NCBI GenBank assembly: GCA_963766505.1
Contig: CAVYAL010000005.1
Span: 1,426,001 to 1,490,000 of the forward strand
DNA length: 64,000 bases
Source: DATIRA01 sp963766505
GTDB lineage: Bacteria; Pseudomonadota; Gammaproteobacteria; Steroidobacterales; Steroidobacteraceae
Direction: 5' to 3'
Each line of letters opens with the position of its first letter. Positions within the stretch are counted from its first letter, which is position 1. This document shows positions 1 through 11,241 of the stretch, piece after piece. Below the pieces are notes generated by a model. The model was not told the DNA's origin. It searched no databases and saw nothing but the letters and a program-made list of their open reading frames with translations. The position numbers and the translations under genes are program-made.

Positions 1-207
1 GCTGTGGATGAATCGTGCCGAGGAACACCCCACATTTCATCCACAGGCGGCGGACAGGTAAGGGCGCAGTTGTCCGGTGGTTTGCGCTGGCCGCAAACGA
101 CTGCTGATGCTCGGAAAATATGCGTTCTGCACAGACGAGCGGTGTGCTAGAAACAGCAACAACAGAATTTAAGATAAATCTAAGAAGTTATTTCCGGAAG
201 CGAGCTG
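1..207. other. origin-side intergenic region before dnaN with two DnaA-box-like sites
   Basis: The leader before dnaN holds two inverted copies of TCATCCACA, at 37-45 on the plus strand and at 3-11 on the minus strand. Each differs from the consensus DnaA box TTATCCACA at one base. The right part (about 145-195) is AT-rich. dnaA itself is not in the window and would be expected just to the left. The region may be the right edge of oriC or a DnaA-controlled dnaN promoter; the sequence does not decide between them. Confidence 0.5.
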
Positions 208-1308
208 ATGAAGATCATTGCGAAGCGTGAAGCGATACTGAGTCCTCTGCAGGCTGTGATCGGAGTCGTCGAGCGACGACAGACGATGCCGATCCTCGCG
301 AACGTCTTGCTGGCAGCCAAGGGAGGACGGCTCTCCGTCACCGCAACTGACCTCGAGGTAGAACTCGTGGCCACCTCCGACGTCGACGTACAGCGTGGAG
401 GCGAGGTAACGGTACCGGCGAGAAAGCTGCTCGACATCTGCCGGGCCTTGCCTGAATCGACCGAAATCACGCTGAACCAGGAAGGCGAACGCATGGTGGT
501 GCGAGCACGGCGCAGCCGATTCGCACTCGCCACGCTGCCGGCCGCGGAGTTTCCCACGGTCGAGGAGATCAGCCCGCTGCAGACGCTCGAGGTGACTCAG
601 CAGGACTTCAAGAGGCTGCTCGAGAAAACCCATTTTTCAATGGCGCAACAGGACGTACGTTACTACCTGAACGGAACATTGCTCGAAACAGCGCCGAAAT
701 TGCTTCGATCTGTCGCAACTGACGGACATCGTCTGGCATTGTGCGAGATTGAGCTCGGCTCGAGCGGGCAAACCGGCCAGCAGGTGATCATTCCGAGGAA
801 AGGTGTGCTCGAATTGCAGCGGATTCTCGGCGGCGAGGAGCAGAATCTGCAGTTAGCTATCGGAACTAACCACGTTCGCGTGCAGATTGGCGAAGTTCGA
901 TTCACTTCGAAGCTGATCGACGGTAGATTCCCGGACTATACCCGCGTCATTCCCAGCGCGCCTGAGCGGAAGGTCAGCGCCGTGCGCGAGGATCTGCGTC
1001 AGGCATTGCAGCGGGCCGCGATTCTCTCGAATGAGAAATACCGGGGAATCCGGTTTGCGCTGAAGCCGAATTCCCTGGTAATCCAGGCGCATAACCCGGA
1101 GCAGGAAGAGGCCGAGGAAGAAGTCGAGGTGAGCTACGACGGGGAGCCGATGGAAATCGGCTTCAACGTGAACTATCTGCTGGACGCGCTCGGTGCGATT
1201 GACGGTGAGCAGGTAGAGATTGGCCTGACGGACGGCAACAGCAGTTGCCTGATACGCAGCCCGGCGGACGATCGCGCCAGGTTCGTCGTCATGCCGATGA
1301 GGCTTTGA
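208..1308 (+). CDS. dnaN: DNA polymerase III beta sliding clamp
   Basis: DnaN forms the ring-shaped dimer that tethers DNA polymerase III and other clamp-binding proteins to DNA. The 366 residues equal the E. coli length. The N-terminus (MKIIAKREAILSPLQAVIGV) and the C-terminal VVMPMRL are typical of the family, and the three clamp domains are of normal size. The ATG follows a GGAAG-type ribosome site at about 195-199. It is the first gene of the dnaN-recF-gyrB block and lies 16 bases before recF, so co-transcription is likely. Nothing is broken. Confidence 0.97.
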   Translation: MKIIAKREAILSPLQAVIGVVERRQTMPILANVLLAAKGGRLSVTATDLEVELVATSDVDVQRGGEVTVPARKLLDICRALPESTEITLNQEGERMVVRARRSRFALATLPAAEFPTVEEISPLQTLEVTQQDFKRLLEKTHFSMAQQDVRYYLNGTLLETAPKLLRSVATDGHRLALCEIELGSSGQTGQQVIIPRKGVLELQRILGGEEQNLQLAIGTNHVRVQIGEVRFTSKLIDGRFPDYTRVIPSAPERKVSAVREDLRQALQRAAILSNEKYRGIRFALKPNSLVIQAHNPEQEEAEEEVEVSYDGEPMEIGFNVNYLLDALGAIDGEQVEIGLTDGNSSCLIRSPADDRARFVVMPMRL

Positions 1309-1324
1309 GGTCAGCGATACCTTA

Positions 1325-2399
1325 ATGGGGCTCTGCCGGCTCGGCGTTCAGGACTTTCGCTGCATCGCCAACGCAGAGCTGACTGTAGACGGTCGCTGCA
1401 ATCTCATCAGCGGAGAGAACGCCTCGGGCAAGACAAGCTTGCTGGAGGCCATTTTCTTTCTGGGCCGCGGGCGGTCATTCAGGACGACCCGGTATGACGA
1501 GCTGTGTCGCAAGGGCGCAGCCGGCCTTACAGTTACCGGGCGGCTGGAAAGAGGCGAAGGCCAGCTATCCCCTCGGGGTGAGTTGTGATCGCTCGGGGAT
1601 CTCGGCTCGCTACGCGTCCCGAAATGTCTCCGGACTCGCTGAGTTGGCGACGCTGCTGCCGGTGCAGGCGATTGACCCGGACGTTCACCAGATTGTCGAG
1701 GGAGGTCCCCAGGAACGAAGACGATTCCTGGACTGGGGCGTGTTCCACGTGGAACCAAGATTCGTTGATGACTGGCGTCGATATCAGCGAGCCTTGCGGC
1801 AACGGAACGCGGCACTGAGACAGGGCCTTGATGCGCGATTGGTGCGCGCATGGGATCCCGAGTTCATCGAGGCGGGCAACCGGGTCGCTGAGCGCCGGGC
1901 TGCTTACCTGGCCGTCCTGCGCCCCTACGTGCAGCGGGCAGGGGAGCGTCTGTTGGGTTCGAGCCTGGAGTTGGCGCTGCATCGTGGCTGGAAGGAGCGC
2001 GTGGGTCTCGATGAGGCGCTGGATGCCTCATGGATGCGGGACCTGGAGAGGCGCAGCACCCAGGTGGGGCCACATCGAGCCGACCTCGCGATCGGACTGG
2101 GTGGCGAGCCAGCCAGGGGACGAGTGTCGCGTGGTCAGCAGAAACTGGTGGCCTCGGCGATGCTTCTGGGGCAGCTGCGCTGTGACGCGGACAGTGGGTC
2201 GCCGCTCGCGGCGCTGCTTGTGGATGACCCGGCGGCCGAACTCGACTCCACGAACCTCGCAAGGCTGCTGGACGAGGTCGTGCAGCTGCCGGCACAGCTG
2301 TTCGTCACGGCACTGGATCCCACACATCGGGCACTTCGATCCTTGCCGACAGGTGCGAGGTTTCACGTGGAACATGGCGAGATCAGCGCTCTGGTATAA
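1325..2399 (+). CDS. recF: recombination mediator RecF, interrupted by a one-base frameshift
   Basis: RecF is an SMC-like ATPase that helps load RecA at gaps. The first frame carries the N-terminus and Walker A (GENASGKTSLL) and stops at 1588. The rest, with FLDWGVFHVEP, the signature SRGQQKLV and Walker B LLVDDPAAELD, is one frame on. Removing one base, most simply from the C4 run at 1569-1572, joins the halves into a 357-residue protein, the E. coli RecF length, and gives a good alignment through the junction. It is either a sequencing error or a recent inactivation. Two parS-like palindromes lie inside the gene and a gyrB promoter in its last codons. Confidence 0.9.
1741..1756. other. parS-type centromere site 1 (inside recF)
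   Basis: TGTTCCACGTGGAACC contains the perfect palindrome GTTCCACGTGGAAC. This matches the ParB-binding parS sequence known from Pseudomonas chromosomes. It is read as VFHVEP within a conserved part of RecF, so the site and the protein sequence coexist. Origin-proximal location is where parS clusters are expected. parA and parB are not in the window. Confidence 0.82.
2359..2374. other. parS-type centromere site 2 (3' end of recF)
   Basis: On the minus strand this reads TGTTCCACGTGAAACC. It keeps the CACGTG core and both GTT/AAC-type arms and differs from the general parS consensus TGTTNCACGTGAAACA only at the last base. It lies about 620 bases from the first site, and both are inside recF. 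The small spacing and shared position near the origin make a chance match less likely. Confidence 0.7.
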
Positions 2400-2401
2400 T
2401 C
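2391..2401 (+). promoter_or_regulatory. probable gyrB promoter (extended -10)
   Basis: A perfect TATAAT at 2395-2400 is preceded by TG at 2392-2393, an extended -10. No good -35 hexamer is seen 17 bases upstream, which is normal for extended -10 promoters. It overlaps the recF stop codon and lies 26 bases before the gyrB ATG, so a separate gyrB transcript with a very short leader is likely. Confidence 0.55.
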
Positions 2402-2426
2402 GGCCGTTAACCCACGCAGGCCTCCC

Positions 2427-4835
<2,409 letters not shown>

Positions 4836-5010
4836 TGTTATTTGATTATCGTCAGATAAATACTAAACTCCAAAATCATAATAATAAGAATATCTTGATA
4901 TTCATCTCGGCAGCGGCGCTGCCGGCGCCTGCCGTGTGCACGGGAGAATCTGACCGTCGCGTGTACTCCGGGGAACATTGTCCGGTCCTGCACTGACGCG
5001 CGGCACCCCC

Positions 5011-5670
5011 ATGACCGAACTCGACGCGGGCGGGCAGAAACCGAGGTGGCGCGGAGTCCAGCACCAATGGGCGGCCGTGTTCACGCTCGGCGCGGGCACG
5101 GCCCTGGTCGCGCTCGCGCCCTCAGCCCATGCCCGGATTGCCGCAGCGATCTACGCGGCCAGCCTGTCACTGCTGTTTGCCGTCAGCGCGGTCTATCACC
5201 GGTTCCACTGGACACCCGGGGTGCGCAAGTGGCTGCGGCGGGCGGACCACGCTTCGATCTTCCTGTTGATCGGCGGCACCTATACGCCGATCGCAATGCT
5301 CGCACTGGACCCGGAGACGGGAAAGCACCTGCTGATCGCGATCTGGACGGGCGTCGCGGTCGGCGTGGCCGTGTCGATGCTCTGGCCCGGCGCGCCGAAG
5401 TTCGTCACGGCTGCGGTCGCGGTCGCAGTCGGCTGGACGATCGTGCCCTACCTGGGCAGCATCGGTCGGTCGCTGCAGCCGGCTGAGATCTGGCTGATCG
5501 TGCTGGGAGGCGTCGCCTATACGCTCGGGGCGATCGTATATGCGGCCAAGCGACCCAACCCCCGGCCGCGGGACTTCGGTTATCACGAGGTCTTCCACGT
5601 GCTGACGCTGGTCGGCGCGTCGCTGCACCTTGCGGCGGTGCTTGCGATCGTGCGCCGTGCCGCCGGCTAG
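5011..5670 (+). CDS. hemolysin III / PAQR-family membrane protein (TrhA-like)
   Basis: This is a polytopic inner-membrane protein of the hemolysin III/PAQR family, whose members are seven-helix proteins with a metal site made by conserved His residues. About seven hydrophobic segments follow a short polar N-terminus. The family signature residues appear in VSAVYHRFHW near the start and YHEVFHVLTLVGASLHLAAV at the end. The ATG at 5011 gives 219 residues. A TTG at 4978 preceded by GGGGA would add 11 residues and cannot be excluded. The bacterial family is linked to membrane homeostasis, and despite the name haemolysis should not be assumed. It stands alone between gyrB and the aldolase. Confidence 0.85.
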   Translation: MTELDAGGQKPRWRGVQHQWAAVFTLGAGTALVALAPSAHARIAAAIYAASLSLLFAVSAVYHRFHWTPGVRKWLRRADHASIFLLIGGTYTPIAMLALDPETGKHLLIAIWTGVAVGVAVSMLWPGAPKFVTAAVAVAVGWTIVPYLGSIGRSLQPAEIWLIVLGGVAYTLGAIVYAAKRPNPRPRDFGYHEVFHVLTLVGASLHLAAVLAIVRRAAG

Positions 5671-5764
5671 CGCAGGCCGTGACCGCAGGGTATTGGCCAG
5701 CGGCCCCGCCGCCTGTCTAGAATTCACCGGCAATAGATAGCGACATCCACCATCGAGGCCCGCC

Positions 5765-6658
5765 ATGAACAACTTCGAGCAGCAGAAAGCGAAATTCCGT
5801 AACGAGCCCGGCTTCATTGCGGCGCTGGACCAGAGCGGCGGCAGCACGCCAAAGGCATTGCGCCTGTACGGCGTTGCGGAGACCGCGTATTCGAACGACG
5901 CCCAGATGATGGATCTGATTCACACGATGCGTTCGCGCATCGTCACCAGCCCTGCCTTCACCGGGGAACGCATCCTGGCGGCCATCCTGTTCGAGGACAC
6001 GATGGACCGGGAGATCGAAGGGCGACCCACCGCAGAGTACCTCTGGGATGTGAAAAAGGTGGTTCCGATACTCAAGGTGGACAAGGGCCTGGAAGCAGAG
6101 GCGAGCGGCGTGCAGTTGATGAAGCCGATGCCAGGCCTGGACAAGCTGCTGGCGCGGGCCAGGGCCAAGGGCATCTTCGGTACCAAGATGCGTTCGGTGA
6201 TCAAGCAGGCAGACCCGGCCGGCATCAAGGCCATCGTCGATCAGCAGTTCGCGGTCGCCAGGCAGATCATCGCTGCAGGCCTGGTGCCGATCATCGAACC
6301 GGAGGTCGACATCCGCTGCCCGGACAAGGCCGCGGCCGAGGATCTGCTGAAGGCTGAGCTCCAGGCGCGGCTGGATGAACTGGCCCCCGGCCAGCTGGTG
6401 ATGCTCAAGCTGACACTGCCGGAGAAGGACAACCTCTACGCTGACCTGATCGCTCACGAGAACGTGCTGAAGGTTGTCGCGCTCTCCGGGGGGTACTCGC
6501 GCGACGAGGCCAACCAGCGGCTCGCGCGTCAGAAGGGCATGGTGGCGAGTTTCTCGCGGGCCTTGACGGAGGGTCTCACCGCCCAGCAGTCGGATGCGGA
6601 TTTCAACGCCGCGCTGGACGAGTCCATCGAGAGCATCTACCAGGCTTCGAAAACCTGA
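5765..6658 (+). CDS. fda: fructose-bisphosphate aldolase class I
   Basis: It cleaves fructose 1,6-bisphosphate to dihydroxyacetone phosphate and glyceraldehyde 3-phosphate through a Schiff-base lysine and needs no metal. The 297 residues match the short bacterial class I form of Staphylococcus Fda type. Conserved pieces are the N-terminal FIAALDQSGGSTPKAL, LVPIIEPEVDI, and the strand with the likely Schiff-base lysine, QLVMLKLTLPEK. It is a single-gene unit on the plus strand, followed by a perfect hairpin shared with the convergent plsC. Many gammaproteobacteria rely on class II Fba, and whether one also exists here is not visible. Confidence 0.92.
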   Translation: MNNFEQQKAKFRNEPGFIAALDQSGGSTPKALRLYGVAETAYSNDAQMMDLIHTMRSRIVTSPAFTGERILAAILFEDTMDREIEGRPTAEYLWDVKKVVPILKVDKGLEAEASGVQLMKPMPGLDKLLARARAKGIFGTKMRSVIKQADPAGIKAIVDQQFAVARQIIAAGLVPIIEPEVDIRCPDKAAAEDLLKAELQARLDELAPGQLVMLKLTLPEKDNLYADLIAHENVLKVVALSGGYSRDEANQRLARQKGMVASFSRALTEGLTAQQSDADFNAALDESIESIYQASKT

Positions 6659-6695
6659 GTTCCAGCGACCGTTATTAATTGGCTTGTGATTAATA

Positions 6696-6724
6696 GGGCC
6701 TCGACAGCGAGACGATCGAGGCCC
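6696..6724. terminator. bidirectional hairpin between fda and plsC
   Basis: GGGCCTCGA (6696-6704) and TCGAGGCCC (6716-6724) form a perfect 9-base stem with an 11-base loop between two convergent genes. On the minus strand the stem is followed by TATTAATCAC, an AT-rich but not pure U tail, so termination of plsC is favoured. Termination of fda would be less efficient. Confidence 0.65.
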
Positions 6725-6730
6725 GATTGA

Positions 6731-7459
6731 CTAGCCTGGCTTGCCGCCCGGTTGCGCGACGATCTGCGCCACCGTGGCCTCGATCCAGGCCTGCACCCGG
6801 GCGTTGACCTCCCGGGGAGTGAGTCCGGTCGGATCGATCGGAGGCCCGATCACGACGCGCACCGTGCCCGGATGCTTGATCAGGCCGCGGCGTCGCCAGA
6901 AGTAACCGGAGTTGTGGGCGATGGGTACGACCGGCGCGCCGGTCTCGGTGGCGAGCAGCGCGCCGCTGATACCGTACTTGCGGGTCTGGCCGGGCGCGGC
7001 ACGGGTTCCTTCGGGATAGATGATCACGCCGAGCCCGTTGGCCAGGCGCTCCCGCCCCTGGCGTACGACCTGGTTGACGGCGCGTGCACCTGCCCCGCGG
7101 TTGATGGCGATGGGCCTGAAGCGCATCACGGCCCAGCCGACCAGCGGTATCCAGAGCACCTCCCGCTTGAGTATCCATGAGGCGGGCGGCACGACGATCA
7201 TCTGCGCGAATGTTTCCCAGGTGGAAGAGTGCTTCCACATCGAGATGAAGGGCCGGTCAGGCAGGTTTTCCTGTCCCTCGATGCGGTAGTCGAGTCCGCA
7301 GACGGCCTTCAGCAACCAGAGCAATGTGTTCGCCCATGCCTTCGGGACGCCGTAGAGCTTGTCGAAAGGCAGCCACATCAGGCAGAGGACAACGACGGCA
7401 TAGAAGGCCGTGACCAGCGCCAGCAGGACCACGAACAGAGCCGAGCGCAGCCAGAGCAT
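6731..7459 (-). CDS. plsC: 1-acyl-sn-glycerol-3-phosphate acyltransferase
   Basis: It acylates lysophosphatidic acid to phosphatidic acid at the inner membrane. The chosen ATG gives 242 residues beginning with a hydrophobic anchor (MLWLRSALFVVLLALV); an upstream in-frame ATG at 7516 would overlap glyS and is less likely. Motif I is HSSTWE, an H(X4)E variant of the usual H(X4)D that also occurs in related gammaproteobacterial enzymes. Motif III is YPEGTRAAPG. It lies 25 bases after glyS and probably shares its transcript. The gmhB gene often found between glyS and plsC is absent. Confidence 0.9.
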   Translation of the reverse strand: MLWLRSALFVVLLALVTAFYAVVVLCLMWLPFDKLYGVPKAWANTLLWLLKAVCGLDYRIEGQENLPDRPFISMWKHSSTWETFAQMIVVPPASWILKREVLWIPLVGWAVMRFRPIAINRGAGARAVNQVVRQGRERLANGLGVIIYPEGTRAAPGQTRKYGISGALLATETGAPVVPIAHNSGYFWRRRGLIKHPGTVRVVIGPPIDPTGLTPREVNARVQAWIEATVAQIVAQPGGKPG

Positions 7460-7484
7460 GGTCGGGGGTTCCGTCGGCGTTCGA

Positions 7485-9570
7485 TCAGCCTGGTAGCCGC
7501 GAGAGATCGGCGACATGCATGAACAGCGCTCGCAGTCGTCCGAGCATCGCCAGGCGATTGCGACGCAGGCGCTCGTCTTCGGCCATGACCATGACGGAAT
7601 CGAAGAACGAGTCGACCGCCGGCCGCAGTGCGGCGAGCTGCAGCAGCGCCTCCGTGTAGCGGCGGGCGCCGAACTCCGGCTCCACCTTCCGCGCCATCGC
7701 GGCGATCTGCTCCGCCAGGACCTGCTCGACCGGGTCGATCAGCAACTCTGTGTCCACGGCTTCGCCCACGGACTCCTCGGACTTGCGCAGGATGTTCGCG
7801 ATGCGCTTGTTCGCGGCGGCCAGGCTCTGCGCGTCGGGCAGGTCCAGGAACTCGGACAGCGCCCGCAGGCGCGCGTCGAAGTCCAGCGGCGAGGACGGCC
7901 TGGTCGCGAGGACGGCGTCGAACATCTCCGGCGTGACCGCGGACGCCGCTTCACCCTCGACGTAGTAGGCCCGCAGCCGGTCCATCACATAGTCGTAGAT
8001 CTCGGCGGCCGCTCCGTCGGCGGCCGGGAACGGCAGTGCAGCGAGCGCGTCCGCGATCAGCTGCGGCAGGTCGAGATCGAGTCGCCGCTCGATGGCGGTA
8101 CGCAGCAGACCGAGCGCAGCGCGCCGCAGGCCGAACGGATCGCGGTTTCCTGTCGGTTTCTGCCCGGCCGCGAAAATGCCCGCGATCGTATCGAGCCGGT
8201 CCGCAATGGAGAGCGCCATGCCGGTCGGTGTCGACGGCAGCACATCGCCGGCGAAGCGCGGCAGGTATTGCTCGTATATTGCGTCGCAGACCTCCGCCGG
8301 TTCGCCGTCCTGCGAGGCGTAGTAGCGCCCCATCACGCCCTGCAGCTCGGGAAACTCACCGACCATGCCGGTCAGCAGGTCGCACTTGGCGAGCTCGGCT
8401 GCGCGGTCGGCCAGCGCAGGATCCGCGCCGGTGGCCGGCGCAATCGACCTGGCGAGCGCGCGAACGCGCTCGGTCTTGTCTTGCAGCGACCCGAGACGAG
8501 CCTGGTACGTCACACGCGCGAGTTCCGGGCAGCGCGCCGCCAGCGCGGTCTTCCGGTCGGTGTTCCAGAAGAACTCGGCATCGGCGAGCCGCGGACGTAC
8601 GACCCGCTCGTTGCCCGCGATGACCTGGGCCGGGTCACGGCTCTCGATGTTCGCCACCGCGACGAAGCAGGGCATCAGCCGGCCCTGGGCATCGCGTATC
8701 GGGAAGTATCGCTGGTGGTCCTGCAGCGTGGCGATCGGCACCTCCTCGGGGAGCTCGAGAAAGCGGATGTCGAAACGCCCGGTCAGCGGGACTGGCCATT
8801 CCACCAGCGCCGTCACTTCCTCGAGCAGGCTCTCCTCGATGACGGCCTGGCCACCGACGGACGCGGCGGCGGCGAGGACGCCCTCGCGGATCGTCTCGCG
8901 CCGCTGCTGCAGGTCCGCGAGAACCTTGCCGCGGCGTTGCAGGCTGGTCGCATAGCTTGCGGGGCTCGCGATCGTAATCGGACGAGGGGCCATGAAGCGG
9001 TGCCCATGACTGGTGCCGCCGGCTTCTACGCCCAGCAGACGGCAGGCCACGATTTCCCTGCCGAAGCGCGTGAGGACCCAGTGCACCGGACGTACGAACT
9101 GTTCCTCGCCGCTGCCCCAGCGCATGCGACGTGCCACTGGCAGTGCGTCGAGCGCGGTCGAGAGGATTCCCTGCAGCAGGTCGATCGTAGCTGCGCCGGA
9201 CTCGCTGCCGCGATAGACGACCCAGCTGCCCTTCGGTGATTCGAGGCGATCAAGTGCGGACACCTCGACGCCGCAACTCTTCGCGAACGCGAGGGCTGCC
9301 TGGGTCGGCGCACCGCTCGCGTCGAAGGCGGCCTTGACGGGCGGACCCGCGTCGTTCGACGGTACGGTCGGGCTGGCGATCGGCAAGGCGTCTCACCCGA
9401 ACGGCCAGGCGCCTGGGCGTCGCGAACATTTCAACGGCGCCGTGCGGAAGTGCTGCAGCGTCCAGTCCCCGCTCGACGCCCTCGGCGAAAGCCGACGCGA
9501 GTGCCAGCAGGGACTTCGGTGGCAGTTCCTCGGTGCCGATCTCTACCAGGAAGTCGCGGTACCGGCTCAT
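7485..9570 (-). CDS. glyS: glycyl-tRNA synthetase beta subunit, interrupted by a one-base frameshift
   Basis: GlyS is the tRNA-binding beta chain of the alpha2-beta2 glycyl-tRNA synthetase. The first frame (MSRYRDFLVEIGTEELPPKS to DRTVERRG) runs off-frame, and the remainder (VKAAFDASGAPTQAALAFAK to RVLFMHVADLS-type C-terminus) is in another. One extra base in the CCC run at 9346-9348 (GGG in the coding strand) explains this: ERRG followed by PPVKAAFDA then aligns with E. coli. The corrected product is 694 residues (E. coli 689). The gene should be essential, which argues for a sequencing error. Its ATG overlaps the glyQ stop (ATGA), so the subunits are translationally coupled. Confidence 0.93.
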
Positions 9571-10541
9571 CGCCCAGCCCCCGCAAAGGGGACAGATTTA
9601 TTTTCTGCAAATAGATCTGTCCCCTTTTCCGTGTCTGCTTGCAGCATCGGGAAGCCGAGTGCTTCGCGGCTGGCGAAGTAGGCCTCTGCGACGCCTCGGG
9701 CGAGCGTCCGCACCCGCAGGATGAACCGCTGGCGCTCGGTCACCGAGATCGCCCGGCGTGCATCGAGCAGGTTGAAAGTGTGCGACGTCTTGAGCATGCG
9801 CTCGTAGGCCGGCAGTGGGACGCCTGCCTCGAGCAGCCGCTGGCACTCGGCCTCGAACGCGTCGAATTGCCGGAACAGCTCGTCCACGTCCGCCAGCTCG
9901 AAATTGAACCGGGACTGCTCGACTTCATTCTGGTGATAGACGTCGCCGTAGGTGACGCGTCCGAGCGGCCCGTCGGTCCAGACCAGGTCGAACACGCTTT
10001 CGACACCCTGCAGGTACATCGCGAGGCGCTCGAGCCCGTAGGTGATCTCGCCCATCACCGGGCGGCAATCGAGGCCGCCGACCTGCTGAAAGTAGGTGAA
10101 CTGCGTGACCTCCATGCCGTTGAGCCACACCTCCCAGCCCAGGCCCCAGGCGCCCAACGTCGGGGATTCCCAGTTGTCCTCCACAAGGCGGATGTCGTGC
10201 ACGAGCGGGTCGATGCCCACCGCACGCAGCGAGCCCAGGTAGAGCTCGATGATCTCCAGCGGAGAGGGCTTGATGACGACCTGGTACTGGTAGTAGTGCT
10301 GCAGGCGGAAAGGATTCTCGCCGTAGCGGCCATCGGTCGGGCGGCGCGACGGCTGTACGTACGCTGCGCTCCACGGCTCCGGGCCGATGGACCGCAGGAA
10401 GGTCGCCGTGTGGAACGTACCCGCGCCCATTTCCATGTCGTAGGGCTGCAGGATTACGCAGCCTCTTTCCGCCCAGTAATGTTGCAGGGCCAGGATCAGG
10501 TCCTGGAAGGTGCGGGGCCGAGTGGGCGCCTTTCTGGGCAT
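9567..10541 (-). CDS. glyQ: glycyl-tRNA synthetase alpha subunit with a repeat-encoded tail
   Basis: GlyQ is the catalytic alpha chain that activates glycine and charges tRNA-Gly with GlyS. The start MPRKAPTRPRTFQDLILALQ fits the family, and a longer upstream reading has no homology. Core sequence is very conserved (GCVILQPYDMEMGAGTFH; YVQPSRRPTDGRYGENPFRL; WLNGMEVTQFTYFQQVGG). At 324 residues it is about 20 longer than E. coli GlyQ (303). The excess is the C-terminal KGTDLFAENKSVPF segment, encoded by a palindromic repeat lying inside the gene end. The gene overlaps glyS by four bases. Confidence 0.95.
   Translation of the reverse strand: MPRKAPTRPRTFQDLILALQHYWAERGCVILQPYDMEMGAGTFHTATFLRSIGPEPWSAAYVQPSRRPTDGRYGENPFRLQHYYQYQVVIKPSPLEIIELYLGSLRAVGIDPLVHDIRLVEDNWESPTLGAWGLGWEVWLNGMEVTQFTYFQQVGGLDCRPVMGEITYGLERLAMYLQGVESVFDLVWTDGPLGRVTYGDVYHQNEVEQSRFNFELADVDELFRQFDAFEAECQRLLEAGVPLPAYERMLKTSHTFNLLDARRAISVTERQRFILRVRTLARGVAEAYFASREALGFPMLQADTEKGTDLFAENKSVPFAGAGR
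9585..9628. repeat. REP-like palindrome inserted in the 3' end of glyQ
   Basis: AAAGGGGACAGATTTATTT (9585-9603), a 5-base loop TCTGC, and the complementary AAATAGATCTGTCCCCTTTT (9609-9628) form a near-perfect hairpin with one mismatched pair. GGGGACAGATTTATTT-type arms resemble intergenic repeats near IS200-like REP-associated transposases in many proteobacteria; that link is from memory and was not searched. It is AT-richer than its surroundings and is read in frame as the GlyQ tail, 15 bases before the glyS start. Confidence 0.8.
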
Positions 10542-10649
10542 CTGTGTCCGCCGGGATTGGAAAAAAGCGGGTAAGTATAGCGAACGCCCACGGCGGCCCG
10601 GCCGTGCAACTTCGCGATTGCGGTGGCAGCATGAATGGGCGAGGGCACC

Positions 10650-11057
10650 ATGAACACGACGACTGATTCCATCGAGTCTTTCCTCGCTGCGCCCGCCTTC
10701 GGAGTCGTCGGCGCCTCGTCCCGGCGTCACAAGTACGGCAACAAGGTGCTTCGCGCCTACCAGCAGAACGGCCTTGTCGCGATCCCGGTCAATCCGCGGG
10801 AGGAGTCCATAGAGGGCGTCGACTGCGTCTCGAGCGTGCTGGACCTGCCGCAGCACGTACACAGCATCTCAATAATCACGCCGCCGGCGGTCACCGAGCG
10901 GGTCGTCGACGAAGCGATCCGCAAGGGCATCGAGAACGTCTGGATGCAGCCCGGTGCCGAGAGCGAAGCGGCTGTTGCAGCATGCCGGCGGGCAGGTATC
11001 AACGTGATTGCCGACGGAAGCTGCGTGCTGGTGGTGCTGCGATACCGGGAGGGCTGA
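10650..11057 (+). CDS. CoA-binding domain protein (YccU-like)
   Basis: This is a small single-domain Rossmann protein of the CoA_binding_2 family; the cellular role of the family is not established. It shows the nucleotide-binding turn FGVVGASSRRHKYGNKVLRA, then VAIPVNPREESIEGV, ENVWMQPGAES and the C-terminal GINVIADGSCVLV. The chosen ATG (135 residues) has a good ribosome site, GAGGG, four to five bases upstream; an in-frame ATG at 10635 lacks one. It is divergent from glyQ and followed by the glnA control region. Confidence 0.85.
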   Translation: MNTTTDSIESFLAAPAFGVVGASSRRHKYGNKVLRAYQQNGLVAIPVNPREESIEGVDCVSSVLDLPQHVHSISIITPPAVTERVVDEAIRKGIENVWMQPGAESEAAVAACRRAGINVIADGSCVLVVLRYREG

Positions 11058-11241
11058 CTGTCCTGTGACGGCGGATGGGCAGCAAGCGCGGCTATCAAAT
11101 AAATCTGACAAGATTTCCTGATATCAAGGCTTCTGACTCGCTATCTGCCAATCCACAGTAAACAATGGTCTGGCCCGGCACCAGGCAGCGCTGGCGCCAT
11201 GGTAGCGACGTACAGATGATTGACCAGTCGAGCCCTGTGGC
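11058..11241. other. AT-rich intergenic stretch upstream of the glnA control sites
   Basis: The first part of the 350-base gap between the CoA-binding gene and glnA is AT-rich (about 11090-11160) and has no convincing gene or hairpin terminator. It ends at the first NtrC dyad; the rest of the gap is annotated separately. Confidence 0.5.

Noticed and set aside
4909..4923. GGCAGC-GGC-GCTGCC hairpin after gyrB as a terminator
   Set aside because: The three-base loop and six-base stem are fine, but no T run follows on the plus strand and such GC words are frequent here.
5588..5603. CTTCCACGTGCTG as a further parS site
   Set aside because: Only the CACGTG core and one arm match; the other arm lacks the required AAC, and it is in hemolysin-III codons.
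5011..5670. Calling the hemolysin-III protein a toxin
   Set aside because: The family name is historical; this is a PAQR-type membrane protein with no secretion or toxin context.
7515..9239. A 574-codon open frame on the plus strand opposite glyS
   Set aside because: It is an antisense shadow caused by high GC at codon third positions; it is Arg/Gly/Asp-rich, resembles no family and lies opposite a conserved gene.
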